A DNA stretch of 31,733 bases from DATAEK01 sp036258055 (GCA_036258055.1 DATAEK010000187.1:1-31733), one strand, 5' to 3'; counted from the first letter of the stretch, positions 7,634-17,093 are shown. The notes: generated by a model from the letters alone, not told the origin. A program made the numbers and translations.

Positions 7634-8104
7634 TCACCGGTTGTACTGTTCGATGGGAACCCCGTCGTACATCTCGTCGATCCGGAGGATCTGGGACTCC
7701 CGGCTGTAGCTGCCGAGCTCGTAGTCCTCGCTCATGATCAGCGCCTTGATCGGCCGGGTCGGGCACACTTCGGCGCACAAACCGCAGAAGCTGCAGCGCG
7801 AGAGATTGAAGTCGAAGTAGTCGAGGATTTTGATCTTCTGGCCGGGCTCGCGGTGGCCACCGAGCGCGATCAAATCGTCGGGGCACACCTTCGCGCACTG
7901 GTCGCACACGATGCACGTCGCGGCGCCGGTTTCCGGCTCGACCTGCAATCGCAGTATTCCGCGGAAGCGTGGCGAGACCGGGCGGCGCTCGGCGGGATAC
8001 TGAAACGTGAACGCGGGCTGCGGCGTGTACTTGAGGGTCAGCCAGAGGCCCTTCAACAGGTCGACCAGGAAGATCGTGCGGAGGACGTCTCGCAATGTCT
8101 GCAC
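7634..8104 (-). CDS. nuoI: NADH-quinone oxidoreductase subunit I
   Basis: The 156-residue NuoI subunit of respiratory complex I carries two [4Fe-4S] clusters that pass electrons to NuoB. Both ligand sets are intact: CIVCDQCAKVCP (Cys64, 67, 70, 74) and CSFCGLCAEVCP (Cys104, 107, 110, 114). The N-terminal amphipathic stretch DLLKGLWLTLKYTPQP is typical of the family, and the length is normal. The start is a GTG preceded by a purine-rich tract including seven A residues. It lies 116 bases downstream of nuoB and is probably cotranscribed with it, since no promoter or terminator is evident between them. No other complex I subunit is in the window. Confidence 0.93.
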   Translation of the reverse strand: MQTLRDVLRTIFLVDLLKGLWLTLKYTPQPAFTFQYPAERRPVSPRFRGILRLQVEPETGAATCIVCDQCAKVCPDDLIALGGHREPGQKIKILDYFDFNLSRCSFCGLCAEVCPTRPIKALIMSEDYELGSYSRESQILRIDEMYDGVPIEQYNR

Positions 8105-8220
8105 TGGTGGCTCTTCTTCTCTTCTTTTTTTGCTCGGGGGCTCGCTGGCGAATCATCCCCGCTCGTGCGCGCTGCGGCGCTCGAGACGCTCTTCCCGCGC
8201 GCGGGCGGCAGGCGCTCTTC

Positions 8221-8745
8221 TCAGACGAGCGTCGGCTCGGTCTCGCCGCTCTTGATGACGCGCTCACGCCGAAGGACGGTGCCTTCGCGCCGGATCTTGT
8301 CCTGCAGCCGCATCAGCCCGTAGAGCAGCGCTTCCGGACGTGGGGGGCACCCCGACACGTAGACATCGACCGGGACGATCTTGTCCACGCCCTGCAGCAC
8401 GCTGTAGGTCGGGAACGGACCGCCCGCGTTCGAGCAGCTGCCCATCGAGATCACCCACTTGGGCTCCGGCATCTGATCGTAGAGCCGGCGCAGCACGGGC
8501 GCCATTTTCTTGGTGACCGTCCCGGCGACGATGAGCAGATCAGCCTGACGAGGCGACGCGCGGAACACTTCGGCGCCGAAACGCGAGATGTCGTAGCGGG
8601 ACGCCGACGCAGCCATCATCTCGATCGCACAGCACGCCAGGCCGAAGCCCATGGGCCAGAGCGAGGATTGCCGCGCCCAGTTGAGCACCTCATCGACTTT
8701 CGTCGTGATGAAGTTGTCTTCGAAGCGGTGATCGATCAAGCCCAT
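8221..8745 (-). CDS. nuoB: NADH-quinone oxidoreductase subunit B
   Basis: The 174-residue NuoB subunit holds the terminal N2 iron-sulfur cluster that reduces quinone in complex I. The N2 ligands are all present: the tandem Cys38-Cys39 in FGLACCAIEMM, Cys104 in MGSCSNAGG and Cys133 in VSGCPPRPEAL. The start was set at the ATG giving MGLIDHRFED, the usual family N-terminus. The frame stays open 94 codons further upstream, but that part overlaps the ferredoxin gene in another frame and is spurious. It sits 37 bases after the ferredoxin and 116 before nuoI in one minus-strand cluster. The adjacent nuoA, C, D and H genes expected in a standard operon are absent. Confidence 0.94.
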   Translation of the reverse strand: MGLIDHRFEDNFITTKVDEVLNWARQSSLWPMGFGLACCAIEMMAASASRYDISRFGAEVFRASPRQADLLIVAGTVTKKMAPVLRRLYDQMPEPKWVISMGSCSNAGGPFPTYSVLQGVDKIVPVDVYVSGCPPRPEALLYGLMRLQDKIRREGTVLRRERVIKSGETEPTLV

Positions 8746-8782
8746 GGCGGGGAGCCTCGCGAAGCTGGAAAGTCGAACCTTC

Positions 8783-9043
8783 CTACTTCTGATAATACTC
8801 CGCGTTGACCGGGATGAAGTCCTTCCACTTCTCTGGCGTTTCGTCCAACGCGAAAATCGCTTCGACCGGGCACGCCGGAACGCAGGCTCCGCAGTCGATG
8901 CACTCGTCGGGATGAATATAGAGCATCTCGGCGGAGGCGAACTCAGGTTCGTCTTTCCGAGGGTGAATACAGTCAACCGGGCACACGTCCACGCACGCGG
9001 TATCCTTGGTTCCAATGCATGGTTCACAGATGATGTAAGCCAA
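8783..9043 (-). CDS. seven- or eight-iron ferredoxin
   Basis: An 86-residue cytoplasmic electron carrier. The first Cys set is CEPC (Cys6, 9) and C-x3-CP (Cys17, 21), with Cys25 in PVDC. The second is CIDCGACVPACP (Cys48, 51, 54, 58). This resembles FdxA-type ferredoxins with one [3Fe-4S] and one [4Fe-4S] cluster. I prefer a TTG start at 9043: it gives the family N-terminus MAYIICEPC and has GAGGA five bases upstream. The next in-frame ATG, at 9085, adds 14 residues with no family support. As first gene of the ferredoxin-nuoB-nuoI cluster, it may supply or accept electrons next to complex I; that link is inference from neighbourhood. Confidence 0.9.
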   Translation of the reverse strand: MAYIICEPCIGTKDTACVDVCPVDCIHPRKDEPEFASAEMLYIHPDECIDCGACVPACPVEAIFALDETPEKWKDFIPVNAEYYQK

Positions 9044-9122
9044 CGAAGTCCTCGCTATTTGCTGTCCGCTGTCCGCGGCCAGCATCCTGTTTACCGCTTA
9101 CCATTTGCCTCGTGCCATCCCG

Positions 9123-9860
9123 TCAGGCCACTCCCGCCGCCGAGAGATAGCCGAGTCGCAGCGACAGCAGGCGCGCCAGTTCCACGGCGGCAGCCGGCTG
9201 CTCGGTCGCAAACGGCCGCTCCTCGGCCGCGTGCGTAAAGACGCCGACGCGCGCGACCTGACGACCGCTGTAGTCGTGAACTGGAGCACAGGTGCACAGC
9301 AGCCGTTGAACCGGCGGCTGATGCGGTGCTGGCACGCCGAACCGGAGCGCAATGCGATCGGCCTGCACGGCATCGCGCGGCTGTTCGAGCTTCAGGCAAC
9401 TCAGACGCCGCGTGGCACCGGGCTCGATGTACACCGCGCAGTGTACGGGCATGTCGCGGCCGTAGGTCGTGTGCATCCCGACTTCATCGGCTCCGGCTCT
9501 CCACAGATAGGTCACCTCGCCGGCGGCCGGCACCGCGACGAACGCGCGAGCCCCCGTGCGCAGCACGTACTCGCGCAAGAGGGGGTACGCGTGCAGCCGC
9601 AACTCGGAACGCCCGAGGATGCGAAAGCCCAGGTCCAGCACCTTTAACGTCAGGCTGTAACGCGACGTGTCCTCATCCTGCCTGACGTATCCGCGGCGTT
9701 TGAGGACGCCGAGCAGCCGATGAACGGTCGGAGCCGGCCGCTTCACCGCGCGGGCCAGCTCGGTTACGCTCAGCCCGCGTTGCGAGCCAGCCAGCGACTC
9801 ACACAGATCGAGCGCTTTTTCCAGAGAAGTCTGCGAGTCGGGTGAGGATGCCGTTCTCAT
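9123..9860 (-). CDS. IclR family transcriptional regulator
   Basis: A 245-residue regulator with an N-terminal winged helix (residues about 10-70: LSVTELARAVKRPAPTVHRL recognition region, then RRGYVRQDEDTSRYSLT wing). A GAF-like IclR effector domain fills about 80-245. Such proteins control catabolic operons in response to small aromatic or sugar acids; the ligand cannot be told here. Two overlapping palindromes cover its own start codon, which suggests negative autoregulation. It lies upstream of the ferredoxin cluster on the same strand with a 79-base gap, so it may also affect those genes. No catabolic gene is adjacent, so its target outside its own promoter is unknown. Confidence 0.92.
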   Translation of the reverse strand: MRTASSPDSQTSLEKALDLCESLAGSQRGLSVTELARAVKRPAPTVHRLLGVLKRRGYVRQDEDTSRYSLTLKVLDLGFRILGRSELRLHAYPLLREYVLRTGARAFVAVPAAGEVTYLWRAGADEVGMHTTYGRDMPVHCAVYIEPGATRRLSCLKLEQPRDAVQADRIALRFGVPAPHQPPVQRLLCTCAPVHDYSGRQVARVGVFTHAAEERPFATEQPAAAVELARLLSLRLGYLSAAGVA

Positions 9861-9884
9861 TCCATTATATGGAATATGATTCCA
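9859..9884 (-). promoter_or_regulatory. overlapping IclR-type operator palindromes
   Basis: Two palindromes overlap. ATTCCAT-TAT-ATGGAAT occupies 9859-9875 (perfect 7-base arms). TGGAAT-ATG-ATTCCA occupies 9870-9884 (perfect 6-base arms). The second matches the TGGAA-N5-TTCCA layout common among IclR-family operators. Because they touch the IclR gene's own ATG, autorepression is the simplest reading. Confidence 0.65.
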
Positions 9885-9978
9885 CTGCCGTTCATTCGTG
9901 TATATACCGGCGGCATGCGATCAATCAAGCGCGGTTGAGCTTCGAGGACTGTCCTGCGCGACTGGGAGGGGCCCGCCT

Positions 9979-10329
9979 TCAGTGAATCTTCATGCGGCCG
10001 GCGAAGCCGTCCTGGTAGCCGTGGTAGTGCGTGATCGATTCCTCGGGGTAGCACCAGCAGTAGTACCCTTCGCCGTTGTCGAAATCCACGAGCCACAGTC
10101 CCTTGGCTTCGAGGCCGAGCGTCCGTAACTGCTCGGCCCAACCGTTCACGACATCGCGAAGCGCGGCGGACAGCGTCGCGTGTTCCGGATCGTCTTCGGC
10201 GAGGTTATGGAGCTGCGAAGCGAGCGATTCTGCCTGACGCACCGCATCAGCCGTCACGTGTTTCACGTGCGGCAGCAGCGCGCGGGCTTCGTCGAGTGAG
10301 AAGATCGGGTGGTGCTCCAGGGTCCCCAT
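9979..10329 (-). CDS. DUF2203 family protein
   Basis: A 116-residue soluble protein of unknown function. The N-terminal FSLDEARALLPHVK, a central helical region and the C-terminal GLWLVDFDNGEGYYCWCYPEE with HGYQDGFAGRMKIH match the DUF2203 layout I know. The start was set at the ATG giving MGTLEHHPIFS, which lies 7 bases after a TATAAT box, so the mRNA may be leaderless. A longer upstream frame runs into the divergent porin gene and is rejected. It is divergent from the barrel-cupredoxin-kinase operon and shares its promoter region. Confidence 0.82.
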   Translation of the reverse strand: MGTLEHHPIFSLDEARALLPHVKHVTADAVRQAESLASQLHNLAEDDPEHATLSAALRDVVNGWAEQLRTLGLEAKGLWLVDFDNGEGYYCWCYPEESITHYHGYQDGFAGRMKIH

Positions 10330-10336
10330 GCGGACG

Positions 10337-10344
10337 ATTATAAT
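10337..10344. promoter_or_regulatory. bidirectional TATAAT -10 box
   Basis: The palindrome ATTATAAT contains a perfect TATAAT on each strand. On the minus strand it ends 7 bases before the DUF2203 ATG (leaderless transcript). On the plus strand it ends 27 bases before the ATG at 10372. No clear -35 elements are visible on either side. Confidence 0.5.
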
Positions 10345-10371
10345 TGTCGCTTCCTGCTTTTGCCGTGTTTG

Positions 10372-11577
10372 ATGACGCTCCGCCGAGTCTGGTTGCTCGT
10401 ACTGTTGGTGACACTGGCCGCGCCGGCCGCGGCGCAGACGCTGCCTGAAGGTCCGGTCCGCGTCTTGGACGGCCGCCTGCTCGTCGGCGGCGAAATCGTG
10501 GCGACGATCGGCGACAGTGACGATATCGCGTTTTTCAACTACACGGATTACGAGCACAACGTCTTACGGCTGTTCCGGGTGTCACTGTCCGGGGTGTGGC
10601 AGCCGGTGTCTCGGATCGCGCTCGTCGGCGAGGTCCGATCCGAAGATCTGCAGCAAGCGCGTGCGTACGCGGCCTACGTGCGGATTCGCCCATGGCCCGA
10701 ACGCGGCCTGGACATCCAGGTCGGCCGCATTCCCCCCGCGTTCGGGGCGTTCGGCCGCCGCAACTACGCGGGCGACAACATCCTGATTGGCTATCCGCTC
10801 GCGTATCAATACCTCACGTCCATCCGGCCCGATGCGATTCCCGCGACGCGCGCCGATCTCCTCAGGATGCGGGCGCGTGGATGGCAGTCGTCCTATCCCG
10901 TCGGCGACCAGACTCCTCAGCCGGGCGTACCGCTGATTTCGGGTTTCCGGTGGGACACCGGCGTTCAGGCGCACTGGAGCACCGATACGGTGGAGCTCAC
11001 GGGCGCCGTGACCACCGGGACACTGTCCGATCCGCAGCTGACCGACAACAACGGCGGCCGGCAGCTGTCCGGACGCGCGGCCTGGAAGCCCGCGACCGGC
11101 TTCATCATCGGCACGTCGGCGGCGCGAGGCGAGTGGCTCGACTCTGACGTCGAGCGGTTGCTGCCCGATTCGCACGACTACACCCAGACAGCGTGGGGCG
11201 CCGACGCCGAATACTCGCGCGACCACTGGCTGGTTCGAGGCGAAGTGGTCTGGAGCCGCTGGCGAATGCCTTTCGCGGTGACGAACCCCTCCGGCGAAAA
11301 CATCGACGCGCTGGGCATGTGGGTCGAAGGCCGTTACCGGATTACACCTCGGATCTTTACCGCCGCGCGCGTCGATCATCTGGGATTCTCGAAGATCGCG
11401 CTCGCGAACGCGGTGCCCATCGAGTGGGATGCGCCGGTGATGCGTGTGGAGTACGACCTCGGTTACTACATCCAGCGCAACCTGGTCGCCCGCGTCGCGG
11501 TCCAATACAACGACCGGCCCGCCGGCCGAGTGAGGACTCGTACGTACTTCGCCGGACAGCTGGCCTACTGGTTCTGA
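10372..11577 (+). CDS. porin-like outer-membrane beta-barrel protein
   Basis: A 401-residue protein with a signal peptide (residues 1-21, LAAPAAAQ) and a mature part of alternating polar/hydrophobic strands ending RTYFAGQLAYWF, the aromatic C-terminus expected for BAM-inserted barrels. Segments such as PWPERGLDIQVGRIPPAFGAFG resemble porins and exopolymer-export barrels, but I cannot name a family or substrate. The ATG at 10372 is chosen because the signal peptide begins there. It is the first gene of an operon: its TGA is immediately followed by the ATG of the cupredoxin gene, so translation is probably coupled. As a barrel beside a periplasmic copper-type protein and a sensor kinase, it may be the uptake or signalling pore of that system. 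Confidence 0.82.
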   Translation: MTLRRVWLLVLLVTLAAPAAAQTLPEGPVRVLDGRLLVGGEIVATIGDSDDIAFFNYTDYEHNVLRLFRVSLSGVWQPVSRIALVGEVRSEDLQQARAYAAYVRIRPWPERGLDIQVGRIPPAFGAFGRRNYAGDNILIGYPLAYQYLTSIRPDAIPATRADLLRMRARGWQSSYPVGDQTPQPGVPLISGFRWDTGVQAHWSTDTVELTGAVTTGTLSDPQLTDNNGGRQLSGRAAWKPATGFIIGTSAARGEWLDSDVERLLPDSHDYTQTAWGADAEYSRDHWLVRGEVVWSRWRMPFAVTNPSGENIDALGMWVEGRYRITPRIFTAARVDHLGFSKIALANAVPIEWDAPVMRVEYDLGYYIQRNLVARVAVQYNDRPAGRVRTRTYFAGQLAYWF

Positions 11578-12303
11578 ATGCCTGACGCGCCTGGCCGACC
11601 CTGGGTTCGCGTTTCGCTCCTCGCGGGCGTGCTGGCTGCTGGTGCGGCAGTCTCCGCGAGCGATCGTGAGCCGATCCGCCTCGCAACGTCGGACTCAACG
11701 GTTGCGGGCACCATCCGCGGACGCATCGAGCTGCGGCAACCGCCAGCCGACCGAAGCCGTCGACCCAATGTCGGCGACCTCGGGATGCCGCCGTCGCACG
11801 ATCCGACGGATCGACGCCGGAGCGTCGTGTACCTCGACCCTGCGCCGCGCGCCGCGTTCGACTCGCGCGACGAGCCGCACGCCGCGATGGATCAGCGCAA
11901 CGAGTCGTTCGTGCCTCACGTCCTCGCGATCGTCGCGGGAACGACAGTGGATTTTCCGAACAGCGACCGGATCTACCACAACGTGTTCTCGCTCTCCCGG
12001 ACCAAGAGCTTCGATCTCGGGCGTTATGCCACTGGCAAATCCAAATCGATCCGCTTCGACCGGCCGGGCATCGTCCGCGTGTTCTGCGACATCCACTCGC
12101 ACATGAGCGCCTTCATCCTGGTGTTCGCGCATCGCTACTTCGCGGTCACCGACGACGACGGGCGCTACCGGATCGACAACGTGCCGCCAGGGTCCTACAA
12201 CGTGGTCGCGTGGAACGAGGCGATGCCGCTCGAGGCGCGCCGCGTAAGTGTTCCTGAATCGGGCGGGGACGTCGAACAGCACTTCGTTCTCGAGAAGCGA
12301 TGA
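11578..12303 (+). CDS. periplasmic cupredoxin-like protein with carboxypeptidase-regulatory-like domain
   Basis: A 241-residue exported protein: signal peptide at residues 1-28, a cupredoxin-like domain at about 45-190 and a short Ig-like (carboxypeptidase regulatory) tail, DDDGRYRIDNVPPGSYNVVAW. Likely type 1 copper ligands are His in IYHNVFS and Cys, His and Met in FCDIHSHM. The combination is common in methylamine-utilisation-like plastocyanin proteins. It probably carries electrons or senses copper or redox state in the periplasm. It abuts the barrel gene and its TGA overlaps the kinase ATG by four bases (ATGA). This ties it to the sensor, so it may be the sensed or sensing component. Confidence 0.85.
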   Translation: MPDAPGRPWVRVSLLAGVLAAGAAVSASDREPIRLATSDSTVAGTIRGRIELRQPPADRSRRPNVGDLGMPPSHDPTDRRRSVVYLDPAPRAAFDSRDEPHAAMDQRNESFVPHVLAIVAGTTVDFPNSDRIYHNVFSLSRTKSFDLGRYATGKSKSIRFDRPGIVRVFCDIHSHMSAFILVFAHRYFAVTDDDGRYRIDNVPPGSYNVVAWNEAMPLEARRVSVPESGGDVEQHFVLEKR

Positions 12304-14072
12304 CCGTCTTCTCGTCGCTCACGAACCGGATCTTCTTCGCCAGCGCCGCGCTCACGGTGCTCGCGATCGCCGTGGCCGTCTACCGGGTGAACGTCGCGGT
12401 CACGGCGCAGGCCGAGAAGGAGCTCCGCCGCGGGCTCGAAGAGGCTGGCACGCAGCTCGAGGAGAACCGGACTATGCTCTTCGGACACCTCGCCAAAGAA
12501 GCACGCCTCGTCGCGGATCTGTCCAATCTCAAGGCGGCGCTCGGCACCAGCGACCCGGCGACGGTTCAGGCGATCGCCGAGCAGTATCAGGTACGGATCG
12601 GCTCGGATCTCTTCGTCGTCACGGATCCCGCGGGCCGCGCGCTCGCGCAGGCCGGCCGACTGCAGACGACGCCCGGGGATCCCACGATGGCAGACGCTAT
12701 CCATAGAGCGACACAGGGGCACGAGGTCGTCTCGCTCTGGCCTCACAGCAAGGGCGTGGTCCAGGTCGTGACGGTGCCGAGCGTCATCGGCTCCGAGCTG
12801 TTCGGGACGGTGAGCCTTGGCTTCAGCCTCGACGAGGAAACCGCAGCGCGGTTCAAGGCGGTCACGAACAGCGAGATCGCGTTCGCGGTCGGCGGCCGGG
12901 TGCAGGCGTCCACGCTCCCGGCGCGCTTCAACGAGTCGCTGACCTCCGTCGTCCTGCGAACAGGCATTCAGCAGCTCTCGCTCGACGACATCGAATACGA
13001 AGCGATCAGCCGATCGCTCCCGCTGTCGCTCTCCTCTGACGCGGCGAGCTCGGAACAGGTCCTCCAGACCACGGCGCCAACGGCGATCATCCTGCGGTCG
13101 CGGACCGATCGATTGCGCTTTCTGAACGCCGTCCACCGTGAACTGGCAGGGACCGCGGTCCTGGCGGTTCTTGCGGCGACGCTCATCAGCTACGGCATCG
13201 CGCGCACGGTCACCCGGCCGCTCGGTGCGATCACGGCGACGATGCGCGACATGGCGGCCACCGGCGATTTGACCCGGCGGATCACGCTCCCGTCGCGCAC
13301 GCAGTGGCAGGACGAAGACGCGCGGTTGCTGGCGACGACCTTCAACACGATGACCGACTCGATTGCACGTTTCCAGCGCGAAGCATCGCAGCGGGAGCGT
13401 CTCTCATCGCTCGGGCGGCTCTCCACGGTCGTCGCGCACGAGATCCGCAACCCGCTGATGATCATCAAGACCGCGCTCCGAAGCCTGAAGGGCACGCCCG
13501 TCTCCGCCGACGCGGTGCGAACGGCGGCTGCCGACATCGATGAAGAGGTCGCGCGGCTGAACCGCATCGTGTCGGAAGTCCTGGATTTCGCGCGGCCGAT
13601 CAAATTCGAGATGGCTCCGGCCGATCTGAATGCGCTCTGCGAAGACGCCGCGCGCGCCGTGGGAGCCGACGGCCTGCCTCGAGTCGCGCTCGACCTGGAT
13701 CGACGCGTGCCCTCGATCACCACGGACGCGGAACGGCTCCGGCTCGCGCTGGTCAACATCCTCACGAACGCGCGACATGCCGTGTCGGCGCGAACGGACG
13801 CCGCCCCGGCTGACGCGATCCGGCTGAAAACCTTCACGACCAACGGGCGCGTCGTCGTGAACATCCGTGACCGCGGCGTCGGCATCCCGCCGGAAGACCT
13901 GTCGCGGGTGTTCGACCCCTACTTCACGACGCGGCGAACGGGCACCGGGATCGGCCTGGCCATTTCCCGGAATATCATCGAAGGACTCGGCGGTACGATT
14001 GCAATGTCCAGCCGCCCGGGCGAGGGCACCGAAGTGCGCCTCGAACTTCCGATCCAGCCCGACGGCAGGTGA
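12300..14072 (+). CDS. membrane sensor histidine kinase
   Basis: A 590-residue two-pass membrane kinase. TM1 is at about 8-30 and TM2 at about 281-302. They enclose a 250-residue periplasmic Cache-like sensor region (SDLFVVTDPAGRALAQAGR). A HAMP linker follows, then a dimerisation/phosphoacceptor helix with His380 in VVAHEIRNPLM. Last comes the ATPase domain, with the N box (LVNILTNARHAV), G1 (RDRGVGIPPEDLSRVFDPY) and G2 (GTGIGLAISRNIIEGLGG). It should phosphorylate the NtrC-type regulator encoded next. The ATG overlaps the cupredoxin stop, and its own stop is 8 bases before the regulator ATG. The ligand is unknown; the neighbouring cupredoxin points to copper or redox state. Confidence 0.94.
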   Translation: MTVFSSLTNRIFFASAALTVLAIAVAVYRVNVAVTAQAEKELRRGLEEAGTQLEENRTMLFGHLAKEARLVADLSNLKAALGTSDPATVQAIAEQYQVRIGSDLFVVTDPAGRALAQAGRLQTTPGDPTMADAIHRATQGHEVVSLWPHSKGVVQVVTVPSVIGSELFGTVSLGFSLDEETAARFKAVTNSEIAFAVGGRVQASTLPARFNESLTSVVLRTGIQQLSLDDIEYEAISRSLPLSLSSDAASSEQVLQTTAPTAIILRSRTDRLRFLNAVHRELAGTAVLAVLAATLISYGIARTVTRPLGAITATMRDMAATGDLTRRITLPSRTQWQDEDARLLATTFNTMTDSIARFQREASQRERLSSLGRLSTVVAHEIRNPLMIIKTALRSLKGTPVSADAVRTAAADIDEEVARLNRIVSEVLDFARPIKFEMAPADLNALCEDAARAVGADGLPRVALDLDRRVPSITTDAERLRLALVNILTNARHAVSARTDAAPADAIRLKTFTTNGRVVVNIRDRGVGIPPEDLSRVFDPYFTTRRTGTGIGLAISRNIIEGLGGTIAMSSRPGEGTEVRLELPIQPDGR

Positions 14073-14080
14073 CTCGAGCA

Positions 14081-15442
<1,362 letters not shown>

Positions 15443-15563
15443 CGTCCGGCTTCAGCCCGACCCGCCACTATTCCGGGATTTACGTCGCTGGTAACGGCTT
15501 TCGGCGCGGGTAACATTCGACGGATTAACTCTTGGAATTCCTGCCACTTGCGCGCCGCTGGAC

Positions 15564-15579
15564 CGGCACCGCATTTGCC
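15564..15579 (+). promoter_or_regulatory. sigma-54 promoter (-24/-12)
   Basis: The site is C-GGCAC-N5-TTGC-C with GG at 15565 and GC at 15577, exactly 12 bases apart as sigma-54 requires. It matches the consensus core TGGCAC-N5-TTGC at 9 of 10 bases. The predicted RNA start is near 15590, 50 bases before the barrel gene. GGTAAC is directly repeated at 15490 and 15509, a possible but weak activator site. Confidence 0.75.
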
Positions 15580-15639
15580 ACGCTCACCGCGGATCCGGGC
15601 CCCTGCTAGGGAGTGGTATGCCGGTTTCGGGAGGGACTC

Positions 15640-16512
15640 TTGAGGGATTTCGCAACGGCTCGCCGGCTGGCCCTGACGCTGATCATTGCGTCGGCGGCCT
15701 CTCTCTACAGCGTCAACGCCTTTGCCCAGGGAACGCCAGCCCCGCCGGCCGCGGCCGCGCCGGCGCAGGCAGAACGTTCGGACCCGGACATCCCGGTCGA
15801 TCCTTTGCAACCCGACTTCACGCTCGCGGCGCTCCCGACCACGCTGCGGATGCCGCTTCACAAGTTCGCGTTCCGCGTGACGCACCGATTCACGCGGCCG
15901 CTCGGTGAGGGAGACTTCGGCGACTTGCTCTCCGATGCATTCGGCATCGATGGTGGGGCGCAGATCGGCCTCGAGCTCAGGTTCGGGCTGTTCCCGGGAA
16001 CGCAGATCGGCGTCCATCGCACGAGCGACCGGACGATCCAGATCTTCGGCCAGCACAACTTCCTCAAAGAGCGCGACGGCAAACCAATCGGCCTCGACGT
16101 GCTGGCGACGCTCGAAGGCGAACAAAACCTGACCGACCATCCCCAGAGTGCGCTTGGCGTGCTCGTCTCCCGCAACATTCAGAAGTTCGTCGCGCTCTAC
16201 GCCGAGCCGATGGTGGTCATCAACTCGAGCTCGTTCTCGTCCGGAGACAGCAGCACCGGCATGATCGGTCTGGGCGCGCGCCTGCGCGTGCGCCCGTCGC
16301 TCTACCTGACCGGCGAGATCACTCCACGCTTCGCCGGTTACGACCCCGGCGTCAGCCAGGTGAGCTTCGGAATCGAGGGACGCGCGGGTGGTCACCTCTT
16401 CCAGATCAACTTCTCGAACGGATTCGCGACGACTCTCGGGCAGATCTCACGCGGCGCGGCGGACTACGACAACTGGTTCTTCGGGTTCAACATCTCACGC
16501 AAGTTCTTCTGA
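15640..16512 (+). CDS. DUF5777-like outer-membrane beta-barrel protein
   Basis: A 290-residue exported protein. Residues 1-30 are a signal peptide (SVNAFAQ), followed by an Ala/Pro-rich linker. The barrel region begins LRMPLHKFAFRVTHRFTRPL and continues with GIDGGAQIGLELRFGLFPG and HRTSDRTIQIF, a layout I associate with the DUF5777 family. The chain ends in Phe-Phe. I chose the TTG start at 15640 because GGGAGG sits five bases before it and it gives a clean signal peptide. A GTG at 15613 is the alternative. It follows a sigma-54 promoter and the NtrC-type gene, so it is a good candidate target of that regulator. The function is unknown. Confidence 0.8.
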   Translation: MRDFATARRLALTLIIASAASLYSVNAFAQGTPAPPAAAAPAQAERSDPDIPVDPLQPDFTLAALPTTLRMPLHKFAFRVTHRFTRPLGEGDFGDLLSDAFGIDGGAQIGLELRFGLFPGTQIGVHRTSDRTIQIFGQHNFLKERDGKPIGLDVLATLEGEQNLTDHPQSALGVLVSRNIQKFVALYAEPMVVINSSSFSSGDSSTGMIGLGARLRVRPSLYLTGEITPRFAGYDPGVSQVSFGIEGRAGGHLFQINFSNGFATTLGQISRGAADYDNWFFGFNISRKFF

Positions 16513-16611
16513 GCCCGGATTCACGCGCATCGGCAACGACGCGACACGGGAGCCACACGCGTCGAGATCGGTTCGCTCATCGAGCTCAGAAACCTCGACA
16601 CGGACGGCATC

Positions 16612-17040
16612 ATGGCCATCGATTTTCGGGTTCGGCGCGCACTGAGGGCAGGACTCACGTTCGGACTCCTTGCAGGACTGATGGCGTGCGGCGGCAGCAG
16701 CTCGCCGACGGGCGCGACGCGCGTCATCGTGAGTGACAGCGGTACCGGAACGAGCGCCGCCACGATCACCATCACCTCGAACGGCGTCAGCCCGTCGCAG
16801 GTGGCCGTAGGCGTCGGGCAGGCAGTGACCTTCATCAATAACGACACCCGCTCGCACGAGATCGCGTCGAATCCCCATCCCGCGCACGGCTCCTGTCCGT
16901 CGATCGAGGCGGGACTCGGCACCATCGCGGCCGGCCAGACGAAGATCACGCACGCTTTCGGGAACACCGGCACATGCGGCTTCCACGATCATCAGGATCC
17001 CAATAACTCGGGCCTGCAGGGGCAGATTGTCATTCAGTAA
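16612..17040 (+). CDS. cupredoxin-like lipoprotein, first of a tandem pair
   Basis: A 142-residue lipoprotein with lipobox LMAC (lipidated Cys about residue 26) and a cupredoxin-like beta-sandwich. The signature is VTFINNDTRSHEIASNPHP, then HGSCPSI, and near the end TCGFHDHQDP. Metal-ligand candidates are the His of SHEI and the His residues of CGFHDH. The Cys in TCGF sits where the type 1 copper Cys would be, but the second Cys (SCPS) could pair with it as a disulfide, giving a different copper site. No axial Met is visible. It lies about 100 bases after the DUF5777-like gene and about 50 before its paralog, probably in the same transcript. No strong ribosome-binding site is seen. Confidence 0.78.
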   Translation: MAIDFRVRRALRAGLTFGLLAGLMACGGSSSPTGATRVIVSDSGTGTSAATITITSNGVSPSQVAVGVGQAVTFINNDTRSHEIASNPHPAHGSCPSIEAGLGTIAAGQTKITHAFGNTGTCGFHDHQDPNNSGLQGQIVIQ

Positions 17041-17093
17041 CGGGGCTCGGCCGCGGCGCCCGGTTTTGCTTTCGCGCCGAGTTTTGGCAAATC

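Noticed and set aside
8194..8205. CCCGCGCGCGGG palindrome between nuoB and nuoI as a terminator
   Set aside because: The self-complementary 12-mer leaves no loop for a hairpin, and the genes are likely cotranscribed.
7148..8323. 391-codon plus-strand frame across the protease start, intergenic region and nuoI
   Set aside because: It crosses two real genes and a structured noncoding region, and its translation shows no domain.
9857..10141. 94-codon minus-strand frame overlapping the DUF2203 gene
   Set aside because: It reads the DUF2203 gene in another frame and covers the IclR operator region.
12195..13136. 313-codon open frame antisense to the cupredoxin and kinase genes
   Set aside because: It is Arg/Asp-rich with no motif and overlaps two supported genes.
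17055..17069. possible sigma-54 promoter before the second lipoprotein (GG ... TTTTGC)
   Set aside because: The GG-to-GC distance is off by one base and the -24 element lacks the CAC part.
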